Source of the DNA: Rahnella inusitata
GTDB lineage: Bacteria > Pseudomonadota > Gammaproteobacteria > Enterobacterales > Enterobacteriaceae
DNA: 53,906 nt
Direction of reading: 5' to 3'
Assembly: GCF_003263515.1 (NCBI RefSeq)
Contig: NZ_JYDE01000038.1
Coordinates: forward strand, 1-53,906
Part shown: one piece after another, positions 8,153 to 16,443 of the stretch
Position numbering within the stretch: position 1 is the stretch's first letter
Layout of the letters: every line of letters starts with the position of its first letter
Position numbers and translations under genes: made by a program
The notes under the pieces: generated by a model
What the model saw: only the letters and a program-made list of their open reading frames with translations
Told to the model about the DNA's origin: nothing
Databases searched by the model: none

Positions 8153-9517
8153 TCAGGCACAAATTTCATAGCAAGGAATATACGCACTGCCCGGCAATTT
8201 CATGCGGTGCTGTGCGACGAAGCCTTGCAACAGACTGTCCATTTTCTTCATTAACGCCGGATCGCCGTGCAGTTTAAAGCGCCCGTGTTGTTCGATAGCG
8301 TGAATACCAAACTCTTTAACGTTTCCGGCCACAATACCGGAGAAAGCGCGGCGCAGTGCGGCGGCCAGTTCCTGTGGCGGCTGGTTCGGATAAAGGTTCA
8401 GGTTCGCCATGTTTTCATGGTTTGGCTCGAACGGATGCTGTAAGTCAGGCGCAATGCGAATTGACCAATTGAAACTGTAAGCATCGCCGCTGTTACGGCG
8501 ATTTTCTTTCACCAGTGGCATTGCACGTTTCATCTGACGGGCGACTTCTGTCGGATCGTCCACGATGATGGTGTAGAACTTAGCGGCATCCTCGCCCAGC
8601 GTTGATTTAATGAACGCATCGAGCACGTGGAAGTAATCTGCGCTCTCTTTCGGGCCGGTCAGGATCAGCGGTAATACCTGATCGCTGTTTTGCGGATCCA
8701 TCAGAATACCCAGCAGATACAGCAATTCCTCCGCCGTTCCGACGCCGCCGGGGAAGATGATAATTCCGTGAGCGATACGAACAAAGGCTTCAAGGCGCTT
8801 TTCGATATCCGGCATGATGATCAGTTCATTGACCAGCGGATTTGGCGGTTCCGCAGCAATAATGGAAGGTTCAGTCATGCCGATGAAACGACCTGCTTTG
8901 TAACGTTGCTGCGCATGACCGACGGCAGCACCTTTCATCGGTGCTTCCATTGCGCCAGGGCCGCAGCCGGTGCAGATGTTCAGTTCACGCAGGCCGAGCT
9001 GGCTGCCGACGTTGCGGGCATACTGATATTCCACCTCATTGATGGAGTGCCCGCCCCAGCAAACAACCATATTCGGATCTTCATCCAGATGGAGTGCGCG
9101 GGCGTTGCGTAAAATGGAGAACACCATATTGGTGAGGTGCGCCGCATTGTCACTGTTGAAGTTTTCAAAGCGGGGATTACTGGCGATTTGCGCATTAACG
9201 AACAGGATATCTCGCAACACGGCGAACAGGTTTGCTTGCAATGAACGGATGATCCGTCCATCGACAAAGGCATCTTCCGGCGGATTGACCAGTTCGAGTT
9301 TCACGCCACGCTCGCGGCGCAGCACGTTAATATCAAAGCTTTCGTAACGTTCGAGGAGTTCTTTACTGCTGTCGGTCTGACTGCCGCTGTTGAGGACGGC
9401 CAGTGAGCAATTTCGGAAAAGACGGTACAAGTCGCTGCTCGCGGTGCGCTTGAGCATGTCGACTTCCAACTGCGACAACAAATCCATGGAGCCCAACGGG
9501 CTGATATGTGTAATCAA
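8153..9517 (-). CDS. ppnN: nucleotide 5'-monophosphate nucleosidase
   Basis: Splits purine and pyrimidine nucleoside monophosphates into base and ribose 5-phosphate. In E. coli it is stimulated by (p)ppGpp during growth transitions. It has 454 residues, the same as E. coli YgdH. The central Rossmann-like LOG-family domain shows [14 protein letters not shown] and the signature [12 protein letters not shown]. Family-specific flanks include the start [10 protein letters not shown] and the end [11 protein letters not shown]. The start is a TTG at 9517 with AAGGAG 5-6 nt upstream; E. coli also uses TTG here. Confidence 0.96.
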   Translation of the reverse strand: MITHISPLGSMDLLSQLEVDMLKRTASSDLYRLFRNCSLAVLNSGSQTDSSKELLERYESFDINVLRRERGVKLELVNPPEDAFVDGRIIRSLQANLFAVLRDILFVNAQIASNPRFENFNSDNAAHLTNMVFSILRNARALHLDEDPNMVVCWGGHSINEVEYQYARNVGSQLGLRELNICTGCGPGAMEAPMKGAAVGHAQQRYKAGRFIGMTEPSIIAAEPPNPLVNELIIMPDIEKRLEAFVRIAHGIIIFPGGVGTAEELLYLLGILMDPQNSDQVLPLILTGPKESADYFHVLDAFIKSTLGEDAAKFYTIIVDDPTEVARQMKRAMPLVKENRRNSGDAYSFNWSIRIAPDLQHPFEPNHENMANLNLYPNQPPQELAAALRRAFSGIVAGNVKEFGIHAIEQHGRFKLHGDPALMKKMDSLLQGFVAQHRMKLPGSAYIPCYEICA

Positions 9518-9759
9518 AGTTGCTCCTTGACACCAATCGGTGCTGTGATTATTTCTGCTGCCGGGCGCCGTGCATGATTTTTCGGATCATGTTTTTTGCG
9601 TCGCAAAGCGTTGGGCAAACAAAAACAATTATCTGTTAACAGAAAGGATGATCGGTGCAGGTTTGCCCGTCATCTCCTTCTGATTTAACAGTAACCTTGT
9701 CGTCAGGCTTTTACCAATGCTCACAGAGCGTTAGCGCAAAACTTGAGCAATGCCTCGCA

Positions 9760-10605
9760 TTATTGCCTGACGAGTCTCGCGGTTGCAGGTTCAAACGGGA
9801 AGTTAGACCGCCACGGATTGATGTCCAGACCGCCGCGACGGGTATAGCGGGCGTACACGGCGAGTTTCTCCGGCTGACAAAAACGCAGAATATCGTTGAA
9901 AATTCGCTCAACGCACTGTTCGTGGAATTCGTTGTGATGGCGGAATGACACCACATAACGCAACAGGGCTTCGCGATCGATTTTCGGACCACGATACTGG
10001 ATCTGCACCGACCCCCAGTCTGGCTGGTGAGTGATCAGGCAGTTGGATTTGAGCAGATGGCTGACCAGTGATTCTTCAACGATTTCATCGCCAGCGGCCT
10101 CTGCCAGATAGCCGGTGCTGAATTCGTAGCTGTCGATTTCGATATCCTGATCGTCAATACACTCTCCCGAGAAATGTCCGACCGGTGAGCCTTCAATGTC
10201 AGACAGGCGGCTGATGGTGACCGTCACATTGCCCTGTGCACAAGCGCTCAAATCCCGCGTTAAGGTTTCCTGGACGGCCTGCCAGTCAGGAAATACTGTC
10301 TGGTTGAAGCTGTTGAGGTAAAGTTTAAAGCTTTTGGATTCAATCAGATTTTGGCTGTCAGCATTCAGACTGATTTCGCCGACGGCGACCTGCGGCAACC
10401 CTTTGGCATTGAGCCATGAGAGTTCGTAAAGCGTCCAGATGTCTGCGCCATGAAAGGGCAGGGTATCCGGGAACAGGCCCAGCGGTTCACGGTTCATACT
10501 GCGGGGAACGGCTTGTAACAAAGAAGCATCGTAGTGATCGACGTAAGCCGTGCTTTTGCCCAGCGTGAGTTGCGCCAGTGCGGGGTTATCCTGATAAGAG
10601 GACAT
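9760..10605 (-). CDS. queF: NADPH-dependent 7-cyano-7-deazaguanine reductase
   Basis: Reduces preQ0 to preQ1 in queuosine biosynthesis. The 281-residue length is the long two-domain (YqcD) type. The QueF motif [13 protein letters not shown] lies at 89-101. The nucleophilic Cys that forms the thioimide with preQ0 is C189 ([15 protein letters not shown]). The catalytic-region FHHNEF-like motif [10 protein letters not shown] is present near 222-232. It is transcribed divergently from syd with about 79 bp between them. Confidence 0.97.
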   Translation of the reverse strand: MSSYQDNPALAQLTLGKSTAYVDHYDASLLQAVPRSMNREPLGLFPDTLPFHGADIWTLYELSWLNAKGLPQVAVGEISLNADSQNLIESKSFKLYLNSFNQTVFPDWQAVQETLTRDLSACAQGNVTVTISRLSDIEGSPVGHFSGECIDDQDIEIDSYEFSTGYLAEAAGDEIVEESLVSHLLKSNCLITHQPDWGSVQIQYRGPKIDREALLRYVVSFRHHNEFHEQCVERIFNDILRFCQPEKLAVYARYTRRGGLDINPWRSNFPFEPATARLVRQ

Positions 10606-10684
10606 GCTGTCACCTTGCTAAGAGATCGGTACAATAGAGAATAATGACTAGTTTAACCCAGCCTTACCTGAAGATGAGAGAATT

Positions 10685-11236
10685 ATGGAGTCTGAAGTTT
10701 CTGTAGCATTGCGTGAATTTACTCAGCGTTATGTCGATCTATGGCAGCAGGAAACTGGCATGCCACCGTCGAGTGAGGCCTTGTTTGGCGTGGAATCCCC
10801 TTGTGTTGTGAAAACCGACGAAGACAAAGTGTTCTGGCTGACGCAAATCTTCAGCCCTGAAAGTACGCTGGAAAATGTCGAGCGCGCGATGGAACTGCAG
10901 TTGCGCCCGGAAGCTCATCAGTTTTACACCACGCAATTTGCCGGCGACATGACCGCCGAATGGCAGGGCAATGCATTGACGCTGCTGCAGGTCTGGAGCC
11001 TGGAAGATTTCACCCGCTTGCAGGAAAACCTGATTGGTCATCTGGTGACACAAAAACGTCTGAAGCTGACGCCGACGGTCTTTCTGGCGACGACCGATTC
11101 AGAGTTGGATTTGGTTTCCTTGTGTAATGTGACCGGCAATGTTTTTCTGGAACAGTTCGGCAGCAAAAAAAGAACGATACTCTCGCCATCGTTGTCAGAA
11201 TTCCTTACAATGCTGACCGCTGTTCACCCCGCCTGA
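10685..11236 (+). CDS. syd: SecY-interacting protein Syd
   Basis: A cytosolic, membrane-associated acidic protein that binds SecY loops and may proofread translocon assembly. It has 183 residues, close to E. coli (181). Family features are the N-terminal [12 protein letters not shown] segment, [14 protein letters not shown] and [23 protein letters not shown] near the C terminus. GAGA precedes ATG 10685. The csrB gene lies downstream in the same orientation, as in E. coli. Confidence 0.95.
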   Translation: MESEVSVALREFTQRYVDLWQQETGMPPSSEALFGVESPCVVKTDEDKVFWLTQIFSPESTLENVERAMELQLRPEAHQFYTTQFAGDMTAEWQGNALTLLQVWSLEDFTRLQENLIGHLVTQKRLKLTPTVFLATTDSELDLVSLCNVTGNVFLEQFGSKKRTILSPSLSEFLTMLTAVHPA

Positions 11237-11284
11237 TCGTCGTTTCTGAAAGCATACCTCCAGCGCACAAATGGCTCACACGCG

Positions 11285-11320
11285 TGTGAGAGATCTCTCA
11301 CAAAGGTTGTAAGAGATCTC
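11285..11320 (+). promoter_or_regulatory. UvrY binding palindrome plus second half-type site upstream of csrB
   Basis: TGTGAGAGATCTCTCACA (11285-11302) is a perfect 18-bp palindrome and matches the UvrY/SirA/GacA-type recognition sequence. A second, imperfect copy, TGTAAGAGATCTC, follows at 11308-11320. They lie about 170-180 bp upstream of the csrB start, the distance known for E. coli. A possible IHF site (ATTCAATATGTTA, 11369-11381) between them and the promoter would fit DNA bending; that part is inference. Confidence 0.85.
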
Positions 11321-11438
11321 GCCAATTTGGCTTAGTTTTTTTCGACTTAAAACAGTCAAACCATTTTAATTCAATATGTTAACTCTTATTTCCCCTCCCG
11401 TCAGGCTTACACCCGTCTATTGTGGCTTACAGCCTGTC

Positions 11439-11467
11439 TTGCCTGAGAGGCCGAAATCAACGATTCT
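11439..11467 (+). promoter_or_regulatory. csrB promoter
   Basis: -35 TTGCCT (11439-11444), 17-bp spacer, -10 GATTCT (11462-11467). The weak -10 fits a promoter that needs activation by phosphorylated UvrY. Confidence 0.65.
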
Positions 11468-11468
11468 A

Positions 11469-11830
11469 GTCGTGCAGAAAGGAAGCATGAAACAGAACAT
11501 CAGGATGATGGCTGTTTCATAAAGCAGGGGACGACTCAGGGTGAGTCAGGACGGCATCGGATTATGCCAGGATGTTTCAGGACGAAACCAGGGACACCTC
11601 CAGGACGGAGAAGAGAGCTCACAAAGGAAGCTGAGCGGGTCACAGATGACCAGGATGCGAGTCGGGATGACTTAGGATAAACCGTCAGGATGAAAGTAGG
11701 ACGATGCAAGGGATAGCAGGTTAGGATAACCGCAGGAAAAGTTTTCAGGGATTGAGCAGGGAGCACTTAGGTAGCTGGATTGCTATAAAACGAACCGGGG
11801 GCACTGTGAAAACAGTGCCCCCAATTTTTT
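11469..11830 (+). ncRNA. csrB: CsrB small RNA, antagonist of CsrA
   Basis: A decoy RNA that sequesters the translational regulator CsrA. The stretch of about 362 nt (E. coli 369) holds about 22 GGA triplets, mostly as AGGA or CAGGA, many placed in loops of short hairpins. Examples are GAACATCAGGATGATG near the 5' end, and CACCTCCAGGACGGAG. The 3' end GAGCAGGGAGC...GTAGCTGGATTGCT...AAACGAACCGG matches E. coli and ends in an intrinsic terminator. Its place next to syd is conserved. The 5' end is set by similarity (GTCGTGCAG versus GTCGACAG) and could be a few bases off. Confidence 0.95.
11797..11830 (+). terminator. Rho-independent terminator of csrB
   Basis: A perfect 11-bp stem GGGGGCACTGT (11797-11807) / ACAGTGCCCCC (11812-11822) with a GAAA tetraloop and AATTTTTT after it. 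Confidence 0.95.
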
Positions 11831-11891
11831 GTCTGAATCTCAGGTATGATGCAACACAAGAGCGCTCCGGCGCTTACCGAAGCGCATCTGG

Positions 11892-13130
11892 TCAGCCGAT
11901 AGCCCCCAGCACGTCATCCTGACCCTGCTTTTTTGGCAACAGGAATAACGTCGCGAAGATATCGAGCAGGTAAATGGCGGCCAGCAGTGTAATGGCGGCA
12001 GTAAAGGAAACCTGAGCGACCAGCATCCCGATGACCAGTGGTCCAAAACCTCCCACGCCACGCCCCATGTTGAACAACAGATTTTGTGCCGTCGCTCTGA
12101 CGCGTACCGGATAGAGATCGGAAATCAGCCCACCGTAACCACCAATCATGCCGTTAACAAACATACCCATCACCGCGCCTGCAAAAAGCATCAGCGTGGG
12201 ATCTGAAAGCTGCGCGTAACACACCACCATCACTACCGCACCAACTTGATATATCAGGAATATTTTCCAGCGTGGGAAACGGTCAGACAAGACGCCAAAC
12301 AACCATATGCCGAAGGTCATGCCGATGACAGTCACCGCCGTCCATAAGCCCGATTTAGTCAGTGAGAAGCCAAAGTTCTTCGACAGGTAGCTCGGCATCC
12401 AAATCATCAGGCCGTAATAACCAAAATTCTGCACAGAGCATAAAATGAAAATACCGAGGCTGGCTTTGGTTGTCGCTTTATCGCGAAAGAGTAATTTTAT
12501 GCGGCTAAAAAGTGAACCACCGTTGTCGGTGGAAGCGCTTTTCACGAACGCTTCCGGTTCGCCCATGGTCCTGCGGATCAGGAAGGACGCCAGCGCCGGT
12601 AACAGGCCGACCAGGAACATACCGCGCCAGCCGATAACATCGAGCAATAATGGCGTGAGGAAGGCGGCGAGTAACACCCCCAGTTGCCAGCCCATGCCGA
12701 CATAGGCAGACGCGCGGTTACGCTTTTCAGCCGGCCAGGCTTCAGCGATCAATGCCATACCAATACCGAATTCGCCGCCGAGTCCGATACCTGCCAGGGT
12801 ACGATAAATCAATAAATCCCAATAGCCCTGAGCGAAGGCGCATAAACCGGTAAACACTGAGAACATCAGTATAGTGAACGTGAGTACGCGTATACGGCCA
12901 AAACGATCGCTGATCGGGCCGAAAATCACGCCGCCGAGCACTGCGCCAATCAGGGTCCAGGTTACCAGTGAACCACTTTGCGAGGAACTGAGACCGAATT
13001 CGCTGGAAATGGCCGGGAGCATGAAGCCGAGAATGAGTAAATCGAAGCCATCCATGGCATAGCCGGTCACGGAGGCCAGCATCGCTTTGGCGGGTGTTGC
13101 GTGTGCTTTTTGAGTGTGTTGAGCGGACAT
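11892..13130 (-). CDS. MFS transporter, metabolite:H+ symporter type, substrate unknown
   Basis: An inner-membrane secondary carrier with about 412 residues and 12 predicted transmembrane helices. MDGFDLLILGF in helix 1, the motif-A loop GPISDRFGRIR between helices 2 and 3 and the partial repeat GVLSDRFPRWK between helices 8 and 9 are seen. GIGLGGEFGIGMALIAEAWP with EKRNRASAYV resembles NanT and aromatic-acid or sialate transporters. The substrate cannot be assigned. ATG 13130 (MSAQHTQKAH) is chosen by family length, although no clear Shine-Dalgarno precedes it. The gene lies between csrB and yqcC, where E. coli K-12 has none, so it is accessory. Confidence 0.85.
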   Translation of the reverse strand: MSAQHTQKAHATPAKAMLASVTGYAMDGFDLLILGFMLPAISSEFGLSSSQSGSLVTWTLIGAVLGGVIFGPISDRFGRIRVLTFTILMFSVFTGLCAFAQGYWDLLIYRTLAGIGLGGEFGIGMALIAEAWPAEKRNRASAYVGMGWQLGVLLAAFLTPLLLDVIGWRGMFLVGLLPALASFLIRRTMGEPEAFVKSASTDNGGSLFSRIKLLFRDKATTKASLGIFILCSVQNFGYYGLMIWMPSYLSKNFGFSLTKSGLWTAVTVIGMTFGIWLFGVLSDRFPRWKIFLIYQVGAVVMVVCYAQLSDPTLMLFAGAVMGMFVNGMIGGYGGLISDLYPVRVRATAQNLLFNMGRGVGGFGPLVIGMLVAQVSFTAAITLLAAIYLLDIFATLFLLPKKQGQDDVLGAIG

Positions 13131-13248
13131 AGGTACACATCTGTAAAGAAAAAAGTGGCGGTAGTTTGCCCGTATCGGGCACTTTTCGCCACTATGAAAA
13201 ACGTATGGATGAAGGGATAAAGTGATCAACCGTACCGGATGCAGAAAG

Positions 13249-13277
13249 TTGGGACAACACGTCTTCAATGATATGCT
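13249..13277 (+). promoter_or_regulatory. promoter of the yqcC-truC-yqcA cluster
   Basis: -35 TTGGGA (13249-13254), 17-bp spacer, -10 TATGCT (13272-13277), with a C-rich stretch after it. It lies about 50 bp before the yqcC start and divergent to the MFS gene. Confidence 0.6.
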
Positions 13278-13328
13278 TTGCGCCCCCCGGCGGACGCTGC
13301 CCGGGGCCTTGAACGAAGAGAGCGACTC

Positions 13329-13643
13329 ATGAATACAGAAAAACAGGTTCGTCAGATTTTAGAAGATATTGAACAGGCGATGCGTAACGCTAAACTCTGG
13401 CATGCCACGCCACCTGATACGGACGCTTTTGAAAGTCAGGAGCCGTTTTCAGTCGATACCATGTCTGCGGAACAATGGCTGCAATGGGTGCTGGTTCCCC
13501 GTATGTATGCCCTGCTGGAAGCCGGTGCGGCGTTGCCGACCCGTTTTGCCATCACACCTTATTTTGAAGTGGCGATGCCTGAAGCAACAATGTTGTTGAG
13601 TCAGCTGCAACGTCTCGATGATTTACTGAATATAGAAGACTGA
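13329..13643 (+). CDS. yqcC: YqcC family protein (DUF446)
   Basis: A 104-residue soluble helical protein of unknown function. The block FSVDTMSAEQWLQWVLVPRMYALLEAG (residues about 40-65) is the family hallmark, as is the P-FAITPYFEVAM stretch after it. ATG 13329 fits the family start (MNTEKQVRQIL) and has GAAGAGAG upstream. An in-frame ATG at 13278 would add a leader not seen in relatives. truC starts 1 nt after its stop, so the two are an operon, as in E. coli. Confidence 0.92.
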   Translation: MNTEKQVRQILEDIEQAMRNAKLWHATPPDTDAFESQEPFSVDTMSAEQWLQWVLVPRMYALLEAGAALPTRFAITPYFEVAMPEATMLLSQLQRLDDLLNIED

Positions 13644-13644
13644 C

Positions 13645-14424
13645 ATGCTGGAAATTTTGTATCAGGACGAACATCTGGTCGCAGTGAATAAGCCTGCGGG
13701 CATGCTGGTTCATCGCAGTTGGCTGGATCAACATGAAACAGTGTTTGTGATGCAAACATTGCGGGATCAGATTGGTCAGCACGTGTTTACCGTTCACCGC
13801 CTGGATAAGCCGACATCGGGTGTGTTACTGATGGCGTTGTCGAGCGACGTGGCGCGGTTGTTGTCCCAGCAGCTCGAAAATCACCAGATGAATAAGGTGT
13901 ATCACGCGGTAGTTCGCGGTTATGTCAGCGAAGACGGTACGGTCGATTACGCCCTGACGGAAGAGCTGGATAAAATCGCCGATAAGTTTGCTAATCCCGA
14001 TAAAGCGCCGCAGTCTGCAGTCAGCCATTATCGCGTGGTGGCGCAGGTGGAAATGCCGGTCGCCATTGGCCGCTACGACACGGCCCGTTACAGCCTGGTT
14101 GAACTGAAGCCGGAAACCGGACGTAAGCATCAGCTGCGTCGCCATATGTCGCATCTGCGTCATCCCATTATCGGTGACAGTGCCCACGGTGATCTCAAGC
14201 AAAACCGCGGAATGACCGAGCATTTTGGCTGTTCCGGCCTGATGCTGCACGCCAGTCATATGCAGTTACCACATCCGGTCACCGGTGAATTACTGTCTTT
14301 GCAGGCGCGCTGGGATAATCGCTGGCAAAGCGTGGTCGAACAGTTTGGCTGGCAGGGAAAAATCCCTGAGCTTGAAAGGGTTGATGTTGCTCCCGCTTGC
14401 GGTCAGGATAGTGAACAAATTTAA
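13645..14424 (+). CDS. truC: tRNA pseudouridine(65) synthase
   Basis: Isomerises U65 to pseudouridine in tRNA-Ile1 and tRNA-Asp. It is an RluA-family enzyme of 259 residues (E. coli 260). The catalytic Asp is D54 in [13 protein letters not shown]. Family motifs [10 protein letters not shown] (16-25) and the [22 protein letters not shown] block (about 155-175) are present. There is no S4 domain, as expected for TruC. It starts one base after the yqcC stop, indicating coupled translation. Confidence 0.96.
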   Translation: MLEILYQDEHLVAVNKPAGMLVHRSWLDQHETVFVMQTLRDQIGQHVFTVHRLDKPTSGVLLMALSSDVARLLSQQLENHQMNKVYHAVVRGYVSEDGTVDYALTEELDKIADKFANPDKAPQSAVSHYRVVAQVEMPVAIGRYDTARYSLVELKPETGRKHQLRRHMSHLRHPIIGDSAHGDLKQNRGMTEHFGCSGLMLHASHMQLPHPVTGELLSLQARWDNRWQSVVEQFGWQGKIPELERVDVAPACGQDSEQI

Positions 14425-14477
14425 AGCCTTCGGATGTATTTGCCGAAGAGAAAGTCGAACGACACAGGAGTGAAGCC

Positions 14478-14927
14478 ATGGCAGAGGTCGGAATTTTTGT
14501 CGGTACAGTATACGGCAATGCGTTACTGGTAGCGGAAGAAGCGGAAACCGTGCTGAAAAGCCAGGGTCACGAGGTAAAGCTGTTCGAAGAAGGGACGCTG
14601 GAAGCCTGGCAGTACTACCGTCATCATTTCGTTCTGGTGGTGACCTCCACGACCGGGCAGGGTGATTTGCCAGACAGCATTGCGCCGCTGTTCGCGGCGG
14701 TGCGCGATACTGTTGGCTATCAGCCGGAACTGCGTTACGGCGTGATTGCGCTGGGTGACAGCAGTTACGATCATTTCTGCGGCGGCGGTCATAAGCTGGA
14801 TGATTTATTGCAGGAGCAGGGCGCAGCGCGTATCGGCGATTTGCTGGAAATAGATGCCATGGAAAATCCGGAGCCGGAAACGGTGGCCATTCCGTGGGTC
14901 GAGAAGTGGGCGTTATTGCTGAAATAA
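14478..14927 (+). CDS. yqcA: flavodoxin-like protein YqcA
   Basis: A 149-residue FMN-binding flavodoxin-fold protein of the MioC/YqcA group. The phosphate loop [15 protein letters not shown] lies at about 9-23. The flavin-contacting segments [13 protein letters not shown] and [14 protein letters not shown] are clear. The C-terminal [16 protein letters not shown] is typical of YqcA. Its electron-transfer partner is not firmly known; E. coli YqcA is reported to form a short-chain flavodoxin. GGAG precedes ATG 14478 after a 53-bp gap from truC. Confidence 0.95.
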   Translation: MAEVGIFVGTVYGNALLVAEEAETVLKSQGHEVKLFEEGTLEAWQYYRHHFVLVVTSTTGQGDLPDSIAPLFAAVRDTVGYQPELRYGVIALGDSSYDHFCGGGHKLDDLLQEQGAARIGDLLEIDAMENPEPETVAIPWVEKWALLLK

Positions 14928-14948
14928 AGTACTGCGATGCAAATATTA

Positions 14949-14980
14949 AAAAAGGTCAGGGGAGTTAACCTGACCTTTTT
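14949..14980. terminator. bidirectional terminator between yqcA and yaeH
   Basis: A 12-bp perfect stem AAAAAGGTCAGG (14949-14960) / CCTGACCTTTTT (14969-14980) with an 8-nt loop. It can end both yqcA (+) and yaeH (-) transcripts and marks the junction of two blocks that are far apart in E. coli. Confidence 0.92.
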
Positions 14981-15021
14981 GCATTTCTGCATGGCATCAA
15001 TGAGGCCATGTATTATTGAAA

Positions 15022-15411
15022 TTAACGACCGCTGGTGAGTTTTTCCAGATCAGATTCGATCTCGGTAATTTTATTAGCCACCACGGATTCCAGATGACGT
15101 AAATCGTCGAGAATTTTACGTTTAAGATCGACTTCAACCTGATCGCGCTGGCAGATTTGATCTAACTCATCAATCACATAACGCAGGTTGGCGCTGATTT
15201 CGTGAATTTCTTTGTAACCTTGTCCCGCATTATCAGCAACGATGGTTTTACGCTGGCGCGGATATTTAAATTTCACGCTTTTGGCAAAAAATTCGCCTTT
15301 ATCTCTGCGGAAATAAATCTTCAGGATGTCGTTATTCGCCTCCTGACGCAGGCTGTAACGATCAATATCGTCGGGATTATTAATGCCCAGGCTTTTCAGA
15401 TTGTCATACAT
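15022..15411 (-). CDS. yaeH: UPF0325 family protein YaeH
   Basis: A 129-residue, highly conserved cytosolic protein of unknown function. The N terminus [20 protein letters not shown] and the middle block [20 protein letters not shown] match the YaeH (UPF0325) family. The C-terminal third (ELDQICQRD to EKLTSGR) is charged and probably helical or coiled coil. It follows dapD on the minus strand, as in E. coli, but a terminator-like hairpin separates them. Confidence 0.95.
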   Translation of the reverse strand: MYDNLKSLGINNPDDIDRYSLRQEANNDILKIYFRRDKGEFFAKSVKFKYPRQRKTIVADNAGQGYKEIHEISANLRYVIDELDQICQRDQVEVDLKRKILDDLRHLESVVANKITEIESDLEKLTSGR

Positions 15412-15506
15412 AGCGCTACCTTCGTTTAGGAGAATATTTGATCATCATGATGAACCGAACGGCGGTTCGAATCGTTGATTAATGACACAATTTGCCATCA
15501 ACAAGA

Positions 15507-15555
15507 TAAAAAAATAGCGGGTATTGTTGTAAATACAAAAATTGACCCGCTATTT
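15507..15555 (-). terminator. terminator downstream of dapD
   Basis: An 11-bp stem AAATAGCGGGT (15512-15522) / ACCCGCTATTT (15545-15555) closes an AT-rich loop holding a small TTGT/ACAA pairing. On the minus strand it is followed by a run of about seven U. Confidence 0.75.
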
Positions 15556-15571
15556 CTCAGTACTGCTCAGT

Positions 15572-16396
15572 TTAGTCGATGTTACGCAACAGCTCATTCA
15601 GGCCGGTTTTGCCTAATGTTTTCGCATCCACTTTCTTCACGATCACGGCGCAGTACAGGCTGTAGCTGCCATCTTTAGACGGCAGGTTACCGGAAACCAC
15701 GACGGAGCCCGCAGGAACGCGGCCGTAATGTACTTCACCGGTTTCGCGGTCATAAATCTTGGTGCTCTGGCCGATGTAAACGCCCATGGAAATCACGGAG
15801 CCTTCTTCTACGATCACGCCTTCAACGATTTCTGAGCGCGCACCGATGAAGCAGTTATCTTCGATGATGGTCGGGTTAGCCTGCAACGGCTCCAGTACGC
15901 CACCGATGCCAACGCCGCCGGACAGGTGAACGTTTTTACCGATCTGCGCGCAGGAACCGACGGTCGCCCAGGTATCAACCATGGTGCCTTCATCCACGTA
16001 AGCGCCGATGTTAACGTAAGAGGGCATCAGCACAGTATTGCGGGCGATGAATGCGCCTTTACGAACGGCAGCCGGTGGCACTACACGGAAACCTTCACGC
16101 TGAAAACGGGCTTCATCGTAGTCAGCGAATTTCATCGGCACTTTATCGAAGTAGCGGCTTTCACCGCCTTCCATGACCTGGTTGTCGTTAATCCTGAAAG
16201 AGAGCAGTACCGCTTTCTTCAGCCACTGATGCGTTACCCATTCGCCATTAATCTTTTCAGCCACGCGCAGTTCGCCGCTGTCGATTTTGTTGATGACCTG
16301 AATGATCGCGTCGCGCGTTACGCTGTCTACGTTTGCCGGGGTAATGTCTGCACGGCGCTCGAAGGCTTGTTCAATAACGGTTTGTAGTTGCTGCAT
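15572..16396 (-). CDS. dapD: 2,3,4,5-tetrahydropyridine-2,6-dicarboxylate N-succinyltransferase
   Basis: Transfers succinyl from succinyl-CoA to tetrahydrodipicolinate in the succinylase branch of diaminopimelate and lysine synthesis. It has 274 residues, the E. coli length. An N-terminal helical domain (about 1-100) is followed by a left-handed beta-helix of hexapeptide repeats ([59 protein letters not shown]). Acid residues and the GVGIGG turn expected at the active site are present. It lies 47 bp downstream of glnD. Confidence 0.98.
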   Translation of the reverse strand: MQQLQTVIEQAFERRADITPANVDSVTRDAIIQVINKIDSGELRVAEKINGEWVTHQWLKKAVLLSFRINDNQVMEGGESRYFDKVPMKFADYDEARFQREGFRVVPPAAVRKGAFIARNTVLMPSYVNIGAYVDEGTMVDTWATVGSCAQIGKNVHLSGGVGIGGVLEPLQANPTIIEDNCFIGARSEIVEGVIVEEGSVISMGVYIGQSTKIYDRETGEVHYGRVPAGSVVVSGNLPSKDGSYSLYCAVIVKKVDAKTLGKTGLNELLRNID

Positions 16397-16443
16397 CCTG
16401 TTCTCTTTCCTGAAGTGATGTTAAATAGACAACCGTACTTGTA

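Noticed and set aside
9655-9948. Plus-strand open frame across the queF 3' end
   Set aside because: Mostly antisense to queF, with no ribosome-binding site. The gap part alone codes for nothing recognisable.
11469-11760. Possible CRISPR or tandem repeat array, because short CAGGA units recur
   Set aside because: Units are 5-8 nt with irregular spacing and no spacers. They are the CsrA-binding motifs of CsrB.
11536-11766. Small open frame on the minus strand inside the repetitive GGA region
   Set aside because: The region is the non-coding CsrB RNA on the plus strand. The repeated peptide pattern only reflects the repeated GGA hairpins.
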